From Roseburia faecis (lineage in GTDB: Bacteria > Bacillota > Clostridia > Lachnospirales > Lachnospiraceae): DNA of 64,000 nucleotides. A program made the translations under genes and the position numbers. Below the pieces are notes generated by a model. The model was not told where the DNA came from, searched no databases, and worked only from the letters and a program-made list of their open reading frames with translations. The DNA lies in assembly GCF_001406815.1 (NCBI RefSeq), contig NZ_CVRR01000048.1, forward strand, positions 114,549 to 178,548. Reading direction: 5' to 3'. Positions 54,090 to 63,693 of this stretch are shown here, in pieces; within the stretch, counting starts at the first letter, position 1; every line of letters begins with the position of its first letter.

Positions 54090-55235
54090 ATGAGCGATTT
54101 GATGGATATTATTGCAAAAGAAACTAATGGAAAGAGTTATAAAACTTATAAATATACATATGAGGGAGCAGATACTTTGTCGTTTGCATATGATGACCAT
54201 CAGGAAATTACATGGGAGAGATATGGGGAAAATGTTCCACCAGAGAAATCTAAAAATATGGAGGTATACGCGAGAGAAATATGTGATCAGAAACCGCTTT
54301 TTTCATATTTTTTAGATGGATCACGCCATACATATAAAGTGGATGATATTGCATATAAGAATAAAGTGTTTCCAGTAATTGCAGGACAGGTTGGAGTTAG
54401 TTGTTGTAAACGAGTAGAAAAAGAAATGAAAAGTTATGATTTTGATCGCAGATTGGTTATTACTTTACCAAAAGTCGCAAGTCAAAGTGATTGGAATAAA
54501 GCAGTTTTTTTTAATAATTTATGTAAAAAGATAAATGAAGATTCATTTCTATATTCTACAGGAATTAAATTTACAGATATTATTCCGTATTCAACAAAGA
54601 TAGATGAATTTGAGAGAATTGAAAATAAAGGTATAGCAGTTGTCCAAGATTTAATGATTCAAAGAGAAGTAGGTATGGTTAGTCGATTAGTAGCAGAGAA
54701 TAAGATTAATTCGAATAATTATTTGATGAAAGATGGATCTTTGGAATATAGAGTTGATAATTTAAAGAATGATAGGGAAAAAAGAAGATTCCAAAATAAT
54801 TTTAGTTATGTAGTTGGGGTTTCAAAATCATTTAATCCTGAAAATTGCAAAGATAAAAAAGGAAAAAATAATTCAAACATGATTGCTGATTTACCATTGT
54901 TTCATAGAACTCCGGTAAGTATGTATAGTTCTCCACGATTAGAAGGAATGAAATATGCGGTTTGGTATCTTAGAATTCGAGATAAAAAGTATACTGTAAA
55001 TACATTTGATGGAATTTTAAAAATAGAAAAAATACTTGTAACAGATGAACAAGTTCATAAAGGATTAGATTCGGAAGAAGTAGATTTAATATCAGCAAAT
55101 ATCGTGAATGAAAGAAATCCTGTATGTTACGGTTCTGATTCAAGGTGGGCAAACCATTTATATCCGATTTATATAACAGAATGTTATGCAAAAAGTAAAT
55201 ATTTAAGTGATACTATGTTTTTAAATTTATTTTAG
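54090..55235 (+). CDS. NurA-like nuclease
   Basis: A 381-residue soluble protein. FLDGSRH (D76-G-S) and YLMKDGSLEYR (D215-G-S-L) are the two acidic motifs that define NurA 5'-3' nucleases. Supporting stretches are FPVIAGQVGVSC, KGIAVVQDLMIQREVGMVSRLV and VVGVSKSF, all in the expected order. NurA works with the hexameric HerA translocase in end resection (archaea) and in several bacterial defence systems. The HerA-like gene is 11 bases downstream. ATG 54090 is preceded by a weak SD (AAAGAAG, or AAGAGGA further off). Composition is strongly AT-rich. Confidence 0.82.
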   Translation: MSDLMDIIAKETNGKSYKTYKYTYEGADTLSFAYDDHQEITWERYGENVPPEKSKNMEVYAREICDQKPLFSYFLDGSRHTYKVDDIAYKNKVFPVIAGQVGVSCCKRVEKEMKSYDFDRRLVITLPKVASQSDWNKAVFFNNLCKKINEDSFLYSTGIKFTDIIPYSTKIDEFERIENKGIAVVQDLMIQREVGMVSRLVAENKINSNNYLMKDGSLEYRVDNLKNDREKRRFQNNFSYVVGVSKSFNPENCKDKKGKNNSNMIADLPLFHRTPVSMYSSPRLEGMKYAVWYLRIRDKKYTVNTFDGILKIEKILVTDEQVHKGLDSEEVDLISANIVNERNPVCYGSDSRWANHLYPIYITECYAKSKYLSDTMFLNLF

Positions 55236-55246
55236 GAGGTACAATC

Positions 55247-56911
55247 ATGGGAAAAGTAATAGGAAAAGTTATTGCTACAGAAAAAAATCCTTCAACAATA
55301 GATGATTTTTATTTCTGGACAAAACAGGATTTGATTTTAAACCCATTTGATGTAGTAAAGGTAGGACATATACAGCACAGTGTATCATATGGGGTTGTTC
55401 AAGAAATTTCTCATATTACGGATACGGCAAATTTTTTGTCTGATTATGTCTCAAACGATTTTGGAAATGTTGAAGCAACTGAAAATACAAGACGAATAGG
55501 GATGAATTACGTAAAAGCTCAAGTGATAGGTAATACAGAGAATATATATATCCCACTTATTAATAATCAGAAGGTTGAATTGGCAAATGAAAGTGAGGTT
55601 GCAGAAGCACTTGGACTTAATAATGTTAAGAATCCCGTAACTTGTGGATATTTACAAATGTATAGCGGAGAAAAAGATAGAATAACATTACCTGTGCAAA
55701 TGGATTCAAGATTTTTAATTGGTCCAGAGGGTGCGCATTTAAATATTTCAGGTATTTCGGGATTGGCTGCAAAAACCTCATATGCAATGTTTTTGTTAAA
55801 AGCAATTCAAGATAAATGTTTAAAAAATAATGACGATGATGTTGCCTTTGTTTTATTTAATGTAAAGGGAAAAGATCTGTTGGCATTAGATGAACCAAAC
55901 GAGTTTGAATCTGAAAAAGAAAAAAAAGAAACCTATGATTTATATAATCATTTGGGATTAAGTACAGAACCATTTAAAAAGGTACAATATTATTATCCAT
56001 ATGCTTCTAATAAAATAGGAAATACATATTTACATAAAGAAGCATATAATTATCAAAAAAGTCAGGGAAAGGCTCATTTGTATAAATATTCTTATGAGGA
56101 AGATAAAGATAATTTAGACCTAATGTTTGCAAGTATGGATGATCCACAACAGACAATGGATTCTATAATTAACTATATAATCAATAATCAAGGAACTTTC
56201 GGTGGTTTAGATGGATGGGATGATTTTCTTGATGAAGTTCAAAAGTATTGTAAAGCGGGATCGGGTGGAGATAAAGAAATAACAGTTAATAGTTGGAGAA
56301 AGTTTAACCGAATTGTTCGAAAATCAATATATCGTAATGAGATTTTTGATTCTGTTCGAGATAATGGGGAAGAGGTAAGAATAGGAGAAGCGTTAAAACA
56401 CATTAAAAAGAATGAGGTACATGTTATAGACATTGCGAGATTAAATGAAGAAATGCAAGGATTTGTTTTTGGAGATGCAATTAGAACAATATATGATTTA
56501 CAGTTGGGACAGTATACGGATGATAAAGATGTAAATCCACCCAAGAAAATTGTGATCTTTATAGATGAATTAAACAAATATGCATCTTCGGATACACCGA
56601 AAAGTTCGCCAATTTTGCGTCAAATATTAGATATTGCAGAAAGAGGAAGATCATTGGGAATAATATTATTTTCGGCAGAACAGTTTAGAAGTGCAATTCA
56701 CAATAGGGTTACGGGAAATTGTTCAACACATGCTTATGGAAGAACCAATGCAATAGAAATTGCAAAATCAGATTATAAGTTTGTGCCATCAGTGTATAAA
56801 AATATGATGACGAGATTAAAACAAGGGGAATATATTGTACAAAATCCAGTTTTTACATCATTATTAAATATAAAGTTTCCAAAACCAATTTATAAACAAT
56901 ACAAACAGTAG
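55247..56911 (+). CDS. HerA-like DNA translocase ATPase
   Basis: A 554-residue ATPase. Residues 1-95 form a HAS-barrel (VIGKVIATEKNPSTIDDFYF, SYGVVQEI). The P-loop is GISGLAAKTS (K176-T177), with Ala where the canonical Gly precedes Lys and one extra residue. Walker B is KIVIFIDELNKYA (D440-E441). ILDIAERGRSLGIILFSAEQ and the CSTHAYGRTNA arginine segment are typical of the FtsK-HerA superfamily. An insert at about 205-330 is less conserved. It should form a hexamer that pumps DNA to the NurA-like nuclease. SD AGGAGG; 12 bases to the GHKL gene. Confidence 0.85.
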   Translation: MGKVIGKVIATEKNPSTIDDFYFWTKQDLILNPFDVVKVGHIQHSVSYGVVQEISHITDTANFLSDYVSNDFGNVEATENTRRIGMNYVKAQVIGNTENIYIPLINNQKVELANESEVAEALGLNNVKNPVTCGYLQMYSGEKDRITLPVQMDSRFLIGPEGAHLNISGISGLAAKTSYAMFLLKAIQDKCLKNNDDDVAFVLFNVKGKDLLALDEPNEFESEKEKKETYDLYNHLGLSTEPFKKVQYYYPYASNKIGNTYLHKEAYNYQKSQGKAHLYKYSYEEDKDNLDLMFASMDDPQQTMDSIINYIINNQGTFGGLDGWDDFLDEVQKYCKAGSGGDKEITVNSWRKFNRIVRKSIYRNEIFDSVRDNGEEVRIGEALKHIKKNEVHVIDIARLNEEMQGFVFGDAIRTIYDLQLGQYTDDKDVNPPKKIVIFIDELNKYASSDTPKSSPILRQILDIAERGRSLGIILFSAEQFRSAIHNRVTGNCSTHAYGRTNAIEIAKSDYKFVPSVYKNMMTRLKQGEYIVQNPVFTSLLNIKFPKPIYKQYKQ

Positions 56912-56923
56912 GAGTGTTAAGTA

Positions 56924-58483
56924 ATGGCTGTAGGAAAAAATTTTTTGGAAAATATAACAGTAGCAATGTATGAGAATAGTTTTACAATATATAGAGAATT
57001 TATTCAAAATGCAGCTGATTCGATAGATAAAGCAATTGCTAGAGGAATAATTGAAAAAGACGAGGCTTACATAGATATACATATTGAATATAACAAACGA
57101 AAAATAAGCGTATTTGATAATGCATGTGGAATCCCTATGCGAGAATTTAAAAAGAAAATGATGGATGTAGCAGATTCTGATAAAGATAGAGACAAAGAGA
57201 AGGGGTTTCGAGGTATTGGACGTTTGGCAGGGTTGGGATATTGTGATAAATTAATCTTTCACACGTCAGCAAGAGGTGAGGAAAAAGAATCTATAATAAC
57301 ATGGAATGGTATAAAATTGAGAGAAATAGTTAATGATCCAAGTCAGCATCCTTCATCTGAGCAACTTATTGATGAAATAACAAATGTAGAATATGTTGTT
57401 GCAGATAAGGAGGAACATTTTTTTGAAGTGATAATGGAGGATGTAAGTTTTGAAAGTGATGATTTGCTAGATGAACAACAGGTGATCAAATATCTGAGTG
57501 CAGTTGCGCCAGTCCCATATGCCAATTATTTTATCTTTTCATCTAAGATAAAAGAGTTTGCAAAAGAAAATAGTTTTAGAATTGATGAATATAATGTTTC
57601 CGTTAATGGAAATCAACTTTTTAAACCATATAGAACTATATTATATGAGGGACATAGTAATGATGATAAAAAAGAATATGATCAAATATATGATGTAGAA
57701 TTTAAGATATTTAAAGATCCAATGGAAAAAGTGATTGCTTGGATGTGGTTTGGAATTGCAAAATTTGAAAAAGTAATTCCTACAGTCAACGAAATGCGTT
57801 GTATTCGTTTGCGTAAAGAAAATATACAAATTGGTGATGAGAATACGATGGGAAAGTTTTTTAAGCAGGAGAGGGGAAATAGTTATTATATAGGAGAGGT
57901 GTTTGCTGTAGATAATAATTTGATACCTAATGCTAGAAGAGATTATTTTAATCCTAATCCGTCTGCTAAAAAATTTGAGGAGTCTTTACATAACTTTTTT
58001 TATTTAGAATTATATAATTTGTATTATTATGCAAGTAAAGTACGAGGTGCCCAAAAGGCGGTTGTAAATTTTAAAAAGAAAGAAAGGGAATATAATAGCA
58101 AGTTACAAAATGCTGGTTTTATAGATACAGAGGAACAAAAAGCAGCTCAAAAAGAAATTGAGACGGAAAAATCAAAACTCGAAAAAGCAAAAAGGGAAAT
58201 CGAAAATAGAAAAAAAGATGCCAATGCAAATGAAATGTACAATAGAGTATTTACAGAAATAGAAAAAACTTATAAAACTCAAAAAGAGGAACCGCATAAT
58301 GTTAACATACTGCAAAATGATCAGTCAGATAAAGGTAAAAAATATTTAACCCAGTCATTGTCTAAGTATAGTAAAAGAGAACAGAAGTTAATAACCCGTA
58401 TTTATAACATTATTAAAATGATGTTGCCCAAAGACATGGCTGATATGGTAATAAAAAAGATACAGGAAGAATTGAGTAAATAA
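56924..58483 (+). CDS. GHKL (Hsp90/MutL-type) ATPase
   Basis: A 519-residue protein. The N-terminal ATPase has REFIQNAADSID (N-box, E25 and N29-D32), FDNACGI (D65, G69) and FRGIGRLAGLGYC (lid, about 95-107). This is the Hsp90/MutL-type Bergerat fold. A middle domain follows (about 150-360, with AWMWFGIAKFE and PNARRDYFNP). The C-terminal third is a Lys/Glu coiled coil (about 375-450) and a helical end. Hsp90-like ATPases occur in several defence islands as signal-dependent clamps. Its stop overlaps the radical-SAM start (TAATGAG). Confidence 0.83.
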   Translation: MAVGKNFLENITVAMYENSFTIYREFIQNAADSIDKAIARGIIEKDEAYIDIHIEYNKRKISVFDNACGIPMREFKKKMMDVADSDKDRDKEKGFRGIGRLAGLGYCDKLIFHTSARGEEKESIITWNGIKLREIVNDPSQHPSSEQLIDEITNVEYVVADKEEHFFEVIMEDVSFESDDLLDEQQVIKYLSAVAPVPYANYFIFSSKIKEFAKENSFRIDEYNVSVNGNQLFKPYRTILYEGHSNDDKKEYDQIYDVEFKIFKDPMEKVIAWMWFGIAKFEKVIPTVNEMRCIRLRKENIQIGDENTMGKFFKQERGNSYYIGEVFAVDNNLIPNARRDYFNPNPSAKKFEESLHNFFYLELYNLYYYASKVRGAQKAVVNFKKKEREYNSKLQNAGFIDTEEQKAAQKEIETEKSKLEKAKREIENRKKDANANEMYNRVFTEIEKTYKTQKEEPHNVNILQNDQSDKGKKYLTQSLSKYSKREQKLITRIYNIIKMMLPKDMADMVIKKIQEELSK

Positions 58484-60345
58484 TGAGAAAAATTTTGCTT
58501 GTTGAGCCAAATTATAAAAATAAGTATCCACCCATGGGATTAATGAAACTTGCTACATATTATCGTCGATTAGGTGATGATGTAACTTTTTTTAAGGGGG
58601 ATCTGAAAGATTTAGTTTTAAATAATACATATGATGCATTGCTAAAGCAATTATATGCAAATGATAATAAAATTTTTTGGGAACAATATAAGCCAGAGAT
58701 ATGTAAATATATCTCCAGAGGATCACAAGAAGCGTTGGAAAACATACCATTAATTCATGAAAATGCAATTATATTGGAATTGTTAAAATATTATAGAAAA
58801 TATTTTAGAAAAAAAGAATATTTTAAACCTGAAAACAGAATATATGATAGAGTGGGAATAACAACTTTATTTACTTTTTATTGGGATATAACGATTAAGA
58901 CTATTAATTTTGCTAAGCAACTTTGCAAAAGCCAAAAAGAGGTTATGGTTGGAGGGGTGATGGCCTCTATATTGCCAGATAAGATTGAAGAGGCAACAGG
59001 AATTAGACCATATGTTGGAACGTTGAGTACAGCAGGACAGCTAGATGAAGGTAATGATATGATAATTGATTTGCTACCACTAGATTATTCGATATTAGAA
59101 GAAATAGACTATGTATATCCGGAAAATGATGGATATTTAGCATATATGACTAGAGGTTGCATTAACAAATGTGCATTTTGTGCTGTTCCAAAGTTGGAAC
59201 CAGAATATAAGGAATTTTTACCTATAATAGAACAGATTCGGTATACAAATGAACGGTTTGGTGGGAAAAAAAATTTGTTATTACTTGATAATAATGTATT
59301 AGCATCATGTCAATATAACCATATAATTGATGAAATAAAAGAAGCTGGATTTACAGTGGGGAGTATTTTTGTCGAGCCTAATAAATTTGAGATTGCTGTG
59401 AAAAATTTGAGAGAGGGATATAATGAAAAAGCATATATTAAAGCAATTGTTCGTCAATATAAGTTAATAATAGGTAAGTATGGAGAAAAAATACAAGATA
59501 TATATGATTTGCTAGAAAAAAAATATTTGTTGAATGATTATACGGCCAAAAAAGAAACTATTTTATCAACGTATGAGATTGTAAAACCTGTATTTGAAGA
59601 CTATTACAGAAAAAAAAGAGGGAAAAGAAGATGTGTGGATTTTAATCAGGGAATTGATTCACGATTAATTAATGATACAAACATGGAAAAAATGGCCGAA
59701 ATACCAATAAGACCAGTTAGAATTGCCTTTGATCATTGGAATCTTCATAAAAAATATGAGAATGCAGTAAGAATTGCGGTAAAACATGGGCATACATGTT
59801 TGTCTAATTATGTATTATATAATTTTGAAGATGAACCATTAGAGTTATATTGGAGATTGAAATTAAATGTTGATTTATGTGAGGAATTAGATATAAATAT
59901 TTATTCATTTCCGATGAAATATCATCCAATAGAAGATCCTAAATATTTTAGTAATCGAGATTATATAGGAAAGCATTGGAATCGAAAATTCATAAGAACG
60001 ATACAGGCAATATTAAATTCTACAAAAGGAAAGGTTGGTAAGGGGAAAAAATTTTTTGAAAAGGCTTTTGGAAAAGATGAAGAAGAATTTAATAAATTAT
60101 TGTATATGCCAGAAATTATGATTATTTATCGTGCTCATTTTGATGAGAACGGTTTATCAAATCAATGGTGGAAAGAATATTCAGCATTAACAGATGATCA
60201 AAAAAATGTGGTTAACCCTATCATATATAGTAATTCTTTTGATGATTATGAAAGTGATGTACATGATTTATCCTGCTTAAGAGTTTTATCATATTATAGA
60301 ATTAAAAGCAAAGATGTTACAGAAGATAATATAGAAATTTTATGA
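58483..60345 (+). CDS. B12-domain-like radical SAM enzyme in the HerA/NurA operon
   Basis: A 620-residue protein. The N-terminal Rossmann-like region (ILLVEPNYKNKYPPMGLMKL, VMVGGVMASILPDKI) resembles B12-binding radical-SAM proteins but lacks the DxHxxG cobalamin motif. The cluster motif is CINKCAFC (C226, C230, C233) after TRGC. A strand LLLLDNNVLA follows. A Lys-rich insert covers about 300-380, and then comes DFNQGIDSRLI (386-396). The tail from 470 is extra. No known substrate. Translational coupling to the GHKL gene ties it to the operon, so it may modify DNA, a nucleotide or a partner protein. Confidence 0.83.
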   Translation: MRKILLVEPNYKNKYPPMGLMKLATYYRRLGDDVTFFKGDLKDLVLNNTYDALLKQLYANDNKIFWEQYKPEICKYISRGSQEALENIPLIHENAIILELLKYYRKYFRKKEYFKPENRIYDRVGITTLFTFYWDITIKTINFAKQLCKSQKEVMVGGVMASILPDKIEEATGIRPYVGTLSTAGQLDEGNDMIIDLLPLDYSILEEIDYVYPENDGYLAYMTRGCINKCAFCAVPKLEPEYKEFLPIIEQIRYTNERFGGKKNLLLLDNNVLASCQYNHIIDEIKEAGFTVGSIFVEPNKFEIAVKNLREGYNEKAYIKAIVRQYKLIIGKYGEKIQDIYDLLEKKYLLNDYTAKKETILSTYEIVKPVFEDYYRKKRGKRRCVDFNQGIDSRLINDTNMEKMAEIPIRPVRIAFDHWNLHKKYENAVRIAVKHGHTCLSNYVLYNFEDEPLELYWRLKLNVDLCEELDINIYSFPMKYHPIEDPKYFSNRDYIGKHWNRKFIRTIQAILNSTKGKVGKGKKFFEKAFGKDEEEFNKLLYMPEIMIIYRAHFDENGLSNQWWKEYSALTDDQKNVVNPIIYSNSFDDYESDVHDLSCLRVLSYYRIKSKDVTEDNIEIL

Positions 60346-60447
60346 TAAAATAAGTAAGATAAAATACGCAAAAATAGGAAATAATGATTTTTTCAAACTT
60401 GTGTAGCCGATATTACTGGTGTTTGGATTGGATGAAGGGAAGAATTA

Positions 60448-61056
60448 TTGGATAATAAATACGTAGAATTGAAAAATACACTTAATTATTATAATAATAA
60501 CGCAACTTCTTTTGCATTGTCTACTGTAACTGTTGATTTTCAACATACACAAGACAGATTTCTAAGCTTTCTTCCAATTAATGCCTTCATCTTAGATTTT
60601 GGTTGTGGATCTGGTCGTGATACAAAGTATTTCATGGAACATGGATATAGAGTGGAAGCAACGGATGGTTCAGAAGAGTTGTGCAAATTAGCAAGCACAT
60701 ATACTGGAGTTTCGGTTAAATATATGCTATTTCAGGAGTTGGACGAGCAGAAAAAATATGATGGCATTTGGGCATGTTCCTCTATTTTGCATTTGTCAAA
60801 GGATGAACTTAAAAATGTTATGCAGCGAATGTTGTGTGCATTGAAGGATGATGGAGTGATTTATACATCGTTTAAATATGGAACATTTGAGGGCGAACGA
60901 AATGGAAGATATTTTACTGATTTTACAAAAAAAACATTTGATGGATTTTTAAGTGGTATAAGACATGTAAAGATAGAAGAACAATGGCTGACAGGAGATG
61001 TGAGACCAGGCCGTGAGTCGGAACAATGGCTGAATCTTATACTGAGGAAAGAGTGA
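60448..61056 (+). CDS. Class I SAM-dependent methyltransferase (TehB-like)
   Basis: A 202-residue Rossmann methyltransferase. Motif I is ILDFGCGSGRDTKYF, motif II VEATDGSEELC, motif IV-like YDGIWACSSILHLSKDEL. There is no DNA-MTase catalytic motif (NPPY or PC), so it is more like small-molecule or toxin-type enzymes. The start is TTG 60448 with AAGGGAAG upstream; no ATG is in frame nearby. A gap of 102 bases separates it from the radical-SAM gene, while only 3 bases separate it from the helicase gene, so it pairs with the latter. Confidence 0.8.
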   Translation: MDNKYVELKNTLNYYNNNATSFALSTVTVDFQHTQDRFLSFLPINAFILDFGCGSGRDTKYFMEHGYRVEATDGSEELCKLASTYTGVSVKYMLFQELDEQKKYDGIWACSSILHLSKDELKNVMQRMLCALKDDGVIYTSFKYGTFEGERNGRYFTDFTKKTFDGFLSGIRHVKIEEQWLTGDVRPGRESEQWLNLILRKE

Positions 61057-61059
61057 CGA

Positions 61060-63555
61060 ATGGATAAAGTATTAAAGCTGGAAAACGGACAATATGATTT
61101 GATAGAAACAGTCTTATATCCAAATGGTGGTGCAAGCTATTTTTATGTAAGAGATCAGCAGGCTATTATTATTGATGATGGGATATGTAATTACAAAAAG
61201 GATGAGAAACCTTTTTCCTATTCTTTAATTACGGACAAGCAAAATACATATATGAATAAATATGCAAAAGTATATCGCTTTCTAAAAGAAGATATGGGAA
61301 TAATCAATGAAGTGATTACATTGCCATGCAAAAAGGAAGAAATACCAATAAAGTATGTGGCAAATCGCGAAGATCATGCAGATGCCTCTCCATTGGAAAT
61401 CGACTTTGAAAATAATTTTGCAAGTGTATATGGTCGTAATAGCTTGAAATATTTACAGAAAGAATATGGTATTTTGGACGAACAGGGGAATAATTATTTC
61501 CTGGATTATTTGTTAAGAACAAAGCATGGGGATTATGCAGTTGAAGAAAATGGGGTAACTTATCATCATCCGCAGCAGATCGGTTTGGAACGTTATCGCA
61601 GACAGCTGCAAAAACAAAATACATGTACGGAATGGGGAATTAAGTTATATCGTTTTTCTTCAGAAGATTGTAGATTTGAAAATCGAATTGAGGATGACAT
61701 AAAAACTTTTTTCGGTGAAAATACCGATGAGTTTGAAGAAAATGGACTCCTTGCTGATCGTCCGGTAAAGTTATATGAGCATCAGGAAAATACGCTTGAG
61801 GAAATACAAAAACAGCGTGCTGCGGGAATAAATACATTTCTTGTGGTATTTCCAACGGCAAGTGGAAAATCCAGGATTGTGGAAGAAGATTTGCGTATTT
61901 TTTCCAGAAAAAATACAGAATTTCATGCGCTTATTATGGCTCCTAATACAAACATTATTGATGATTGGAGGCAGCGAGTGAAGAAATCTCTCCCAGATCT
62001 GCAGGAGCAAATTGAAATTTGTTCATTTGCTTATATGATGCGGAACTATCAGAAATATGCGCAGGAAAAATATAATTATATTGTAGTAGATGAAGCTCAT
62101 CACGCAGTTTCCCCAGTTTTAAAACGAGTTATTCAGTATTTTACGCCTGATTTTTTGATTGGTCTTACAGCAACCGATCAACGACCAGACAAAAAGAAGT
62201 TGGAGACAATATTTGGTAATTATAAGACAGGCTTATCTTTGGTTGATGCGATGAAAAAGAAAATTGTTGCAGAGGCAAATGTATGTCGTATTGAAACCAA
62301 TCTGGATTTGAGTCATATTCGATTCAATGGCAAAGATTATATTAATGCTGATTTGGAAAAGAGTATTCGTGTAAAGTCCAGAAATGAATTGATTGCAGAT
62401 GTGTTATACAACTATTTTTCGGAAGGAAAAGCTGGACAGTTGCAGGGAGTCGTGTTTTGTGTAAATACAAATCATGCACAGGAGATGGAGCGTGTTTTAA
62501 ATGCGAAAGGTCTTTTGGCAAAGGCATATACCAGAAAAACAAAAAATCCAGATGAAGTTATGCAGCAGTTTCGCGAGAAAAAAATACGTTTTTTGTGTGC
62601 TTGTGAAATGATTTCGGAGGGATGGGATTATCCGGAGCTTGGAATTCTGGTAATGGCGCGTCCAACACTTTCCAAGGTCCTTTATATGCAGCAAATTGGC
62701 AGAGGACTTCGACGAACAAATACAAAAACGAACGTGTTTGTTATTGATGTAGTAGATGAGTATGGTGCCATGGCAAAACCGTGTTCCATGCATTCTATTT
62801 TTTCTAATCCATTTTACACTGCATTTGGAAGTATTTTAAAAAGAGATTATTCCGTGGGAGATATGATAGAAGTAGATGGTCTACATGAAACAGTAGAGCG
62901 TATTGTGCAGGTGGACATTGAAACTTTCGAAGAAAAATATGGTGATTATTTAAATCAGGAACAGCTGGCGAGAGAATTTTATTTAAGTACGGGAACTATT
63001 ACCAGCTGGGTTACCAAAGGTAAAATTTCTCCGGATGAAATGATTGCTTTTGGAAGTAGAAAAATTTATCTTTTTGCACCAAAACATGTGAAGCAGATTC
63101 GTGAGGAAAATAATATTCCAGAACATACAGAGGAAACGATCAAAACGGACTTCTTTGATTTTCTGGAAGAACGTGATTACAGTCTTTCTTACAAGATGCC
63201 GTTTCTTCTTTCATTCCTAAAAAATATGAACGAAATTGGAGATGCAAAAATTGATAATGTGCTCACAGATTATATTGCTTTTTACCAAAACAGGATTGAT
63301 AAGGGACTACCGGTAGATCGGTCAAGTTGTCCATATAATACAGAACGATTGAAAGATCGGAAATATATTAAAAGCAATATGCTGACAAATCCTTTTGAAA
63401 AATTTGAGCGTAAACGGTTCCTGTATTATTCAAAAGATTTGAATGTGATTTCTATGAATCATGCGCTTTTTATTAAAATGAGTAAGCACGATTTTGAAAA
63501 AGTGAAGGTGCAGATGGAAGAGGATTTGGAGAAGTATTATGAAAGAGTTAAATAA
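61060..63555 (+). CDS. Vsr/DUF559-like nuclease fused to SF2 DEAH helicase and HTH
   Basis: An 831-residue protein. Residues about 125-215 look like a restriction-endonuclease fold of the Vsr/DUF559 group: FLDYLL (D149), AVEENGVTYHHP (E162-E163, His pair) and GIKLYRFSSED. The SF2 core has Walker A FPTASGKS (K270), motif II VVDEAHHAV (D344-H347), motif III GLTATDQRPD and motif VI QQIGRGLRRT. After the helicase, LNQEQLAREFYLSTGTITSWV resembles a helix-turn-helix, followed by a helical tail. It is a restriction-like helicase-nuclease. Composition is less AT-rich than the HerA operon, so it may be a separate acquisition. Confidence 0.85.
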   Translation: MDKVLKLENGQYDLIETVLYPNGGASYFYVRDQQAIIIDDGICNYKKDEKPFSYSLITDKQNTYMNKYAKVYRFLKEDMGIINEVITLPCKKEEIPIKYVANREDHADASPLEIDFENNFASVYGRNSLKYLQKEYGILDEQGNNYFLDYLLRTKHGDYAVEENGVTYHHPQQIGLERYRRQLQKQNTCTEWGIKLYRFSSEDCRFENRIEDDIKTFFGENTDEFEENGLLADRPVKLYEHQENTLEEIQKQRAAGINTFLVVFPTASGKSRIVEEDLRIFSRKNTEFHALIMAPNTNIIDDWRQRVKKSLPDLQEQIEICSFAYMMRNYQKYAQEKYNYIVVDEAHHAVSPVLKRVIQYFTPDFLIGLTATDQRPDKKKLETIFGNYKTGLSLVDAMKKKIVAEANVCRIETNLDLSHIRFNGKDYINADLEKSIRVKSRNELIADVLYNYFSEGKAGQLQGVVFCVNTNHAQEMERVLNAKGLLAKAYTRKTKNPDEVMQQFREKKIRFLCACEMISEGWDYPELGILVMARPTLSKVLYMQQIGRGLRRTNTKTNVFVIDVVDEYGAMAKPCSMHSIFSNPFYTAFGSILKRDYSVGDMIEVDGLHETVERIVQVDIETFEEKYGDYLNQEQLAREFYLSTGTITSWVTKGKISPDEMIAFGSRKIYLFAPKHVKQIREENNIPEHTEETIKTDFFDFLEERDYSLSYKMPFLLSFLKNMNEIGDAKIDNVLTDYIAFYQNRIDKGLPVDRSSCPYNTERLKDRKYIKSNMLTNPFEKFERKRFLYYSKDLNVISMNHALFIKMSKHDFEKVKVQMEEDLEKYYERVK

Positions 63556-63693
63556 AAGAGTGTGTGACAAAATTGCAGTAAAGAAACTATTTATATTGGG
63601 AAATAATTATGGCAATTAATTGACTACAAATATGCTTTAAAATAAAATAGATAAAAGAAAAAATATAGTTTGGAAAGAAAAGGGCAAATTTTT

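Noticed and set aside
53882..54127. 81-codon ORF before the NurA-like gene
   Set aside because: No SD, very AT-rich composition, and it overlaps the promoter and the NurA start in another frame.
55247..55531. Assignment of the HerA-like gene to a conjugation or FtsK system
   Set aside because: The N-terminal HAS-barrel and NurA neighbour fit HerA; there is no FtsK gamma domain or relaxase.
58483..60345. Reading the radical-SAM gene as a viperin
   Set aside because: Viperins are about 300-400 residues with a CxxxCNYxCxF-type motif and no B12-like domain; this protein differs in all of these.
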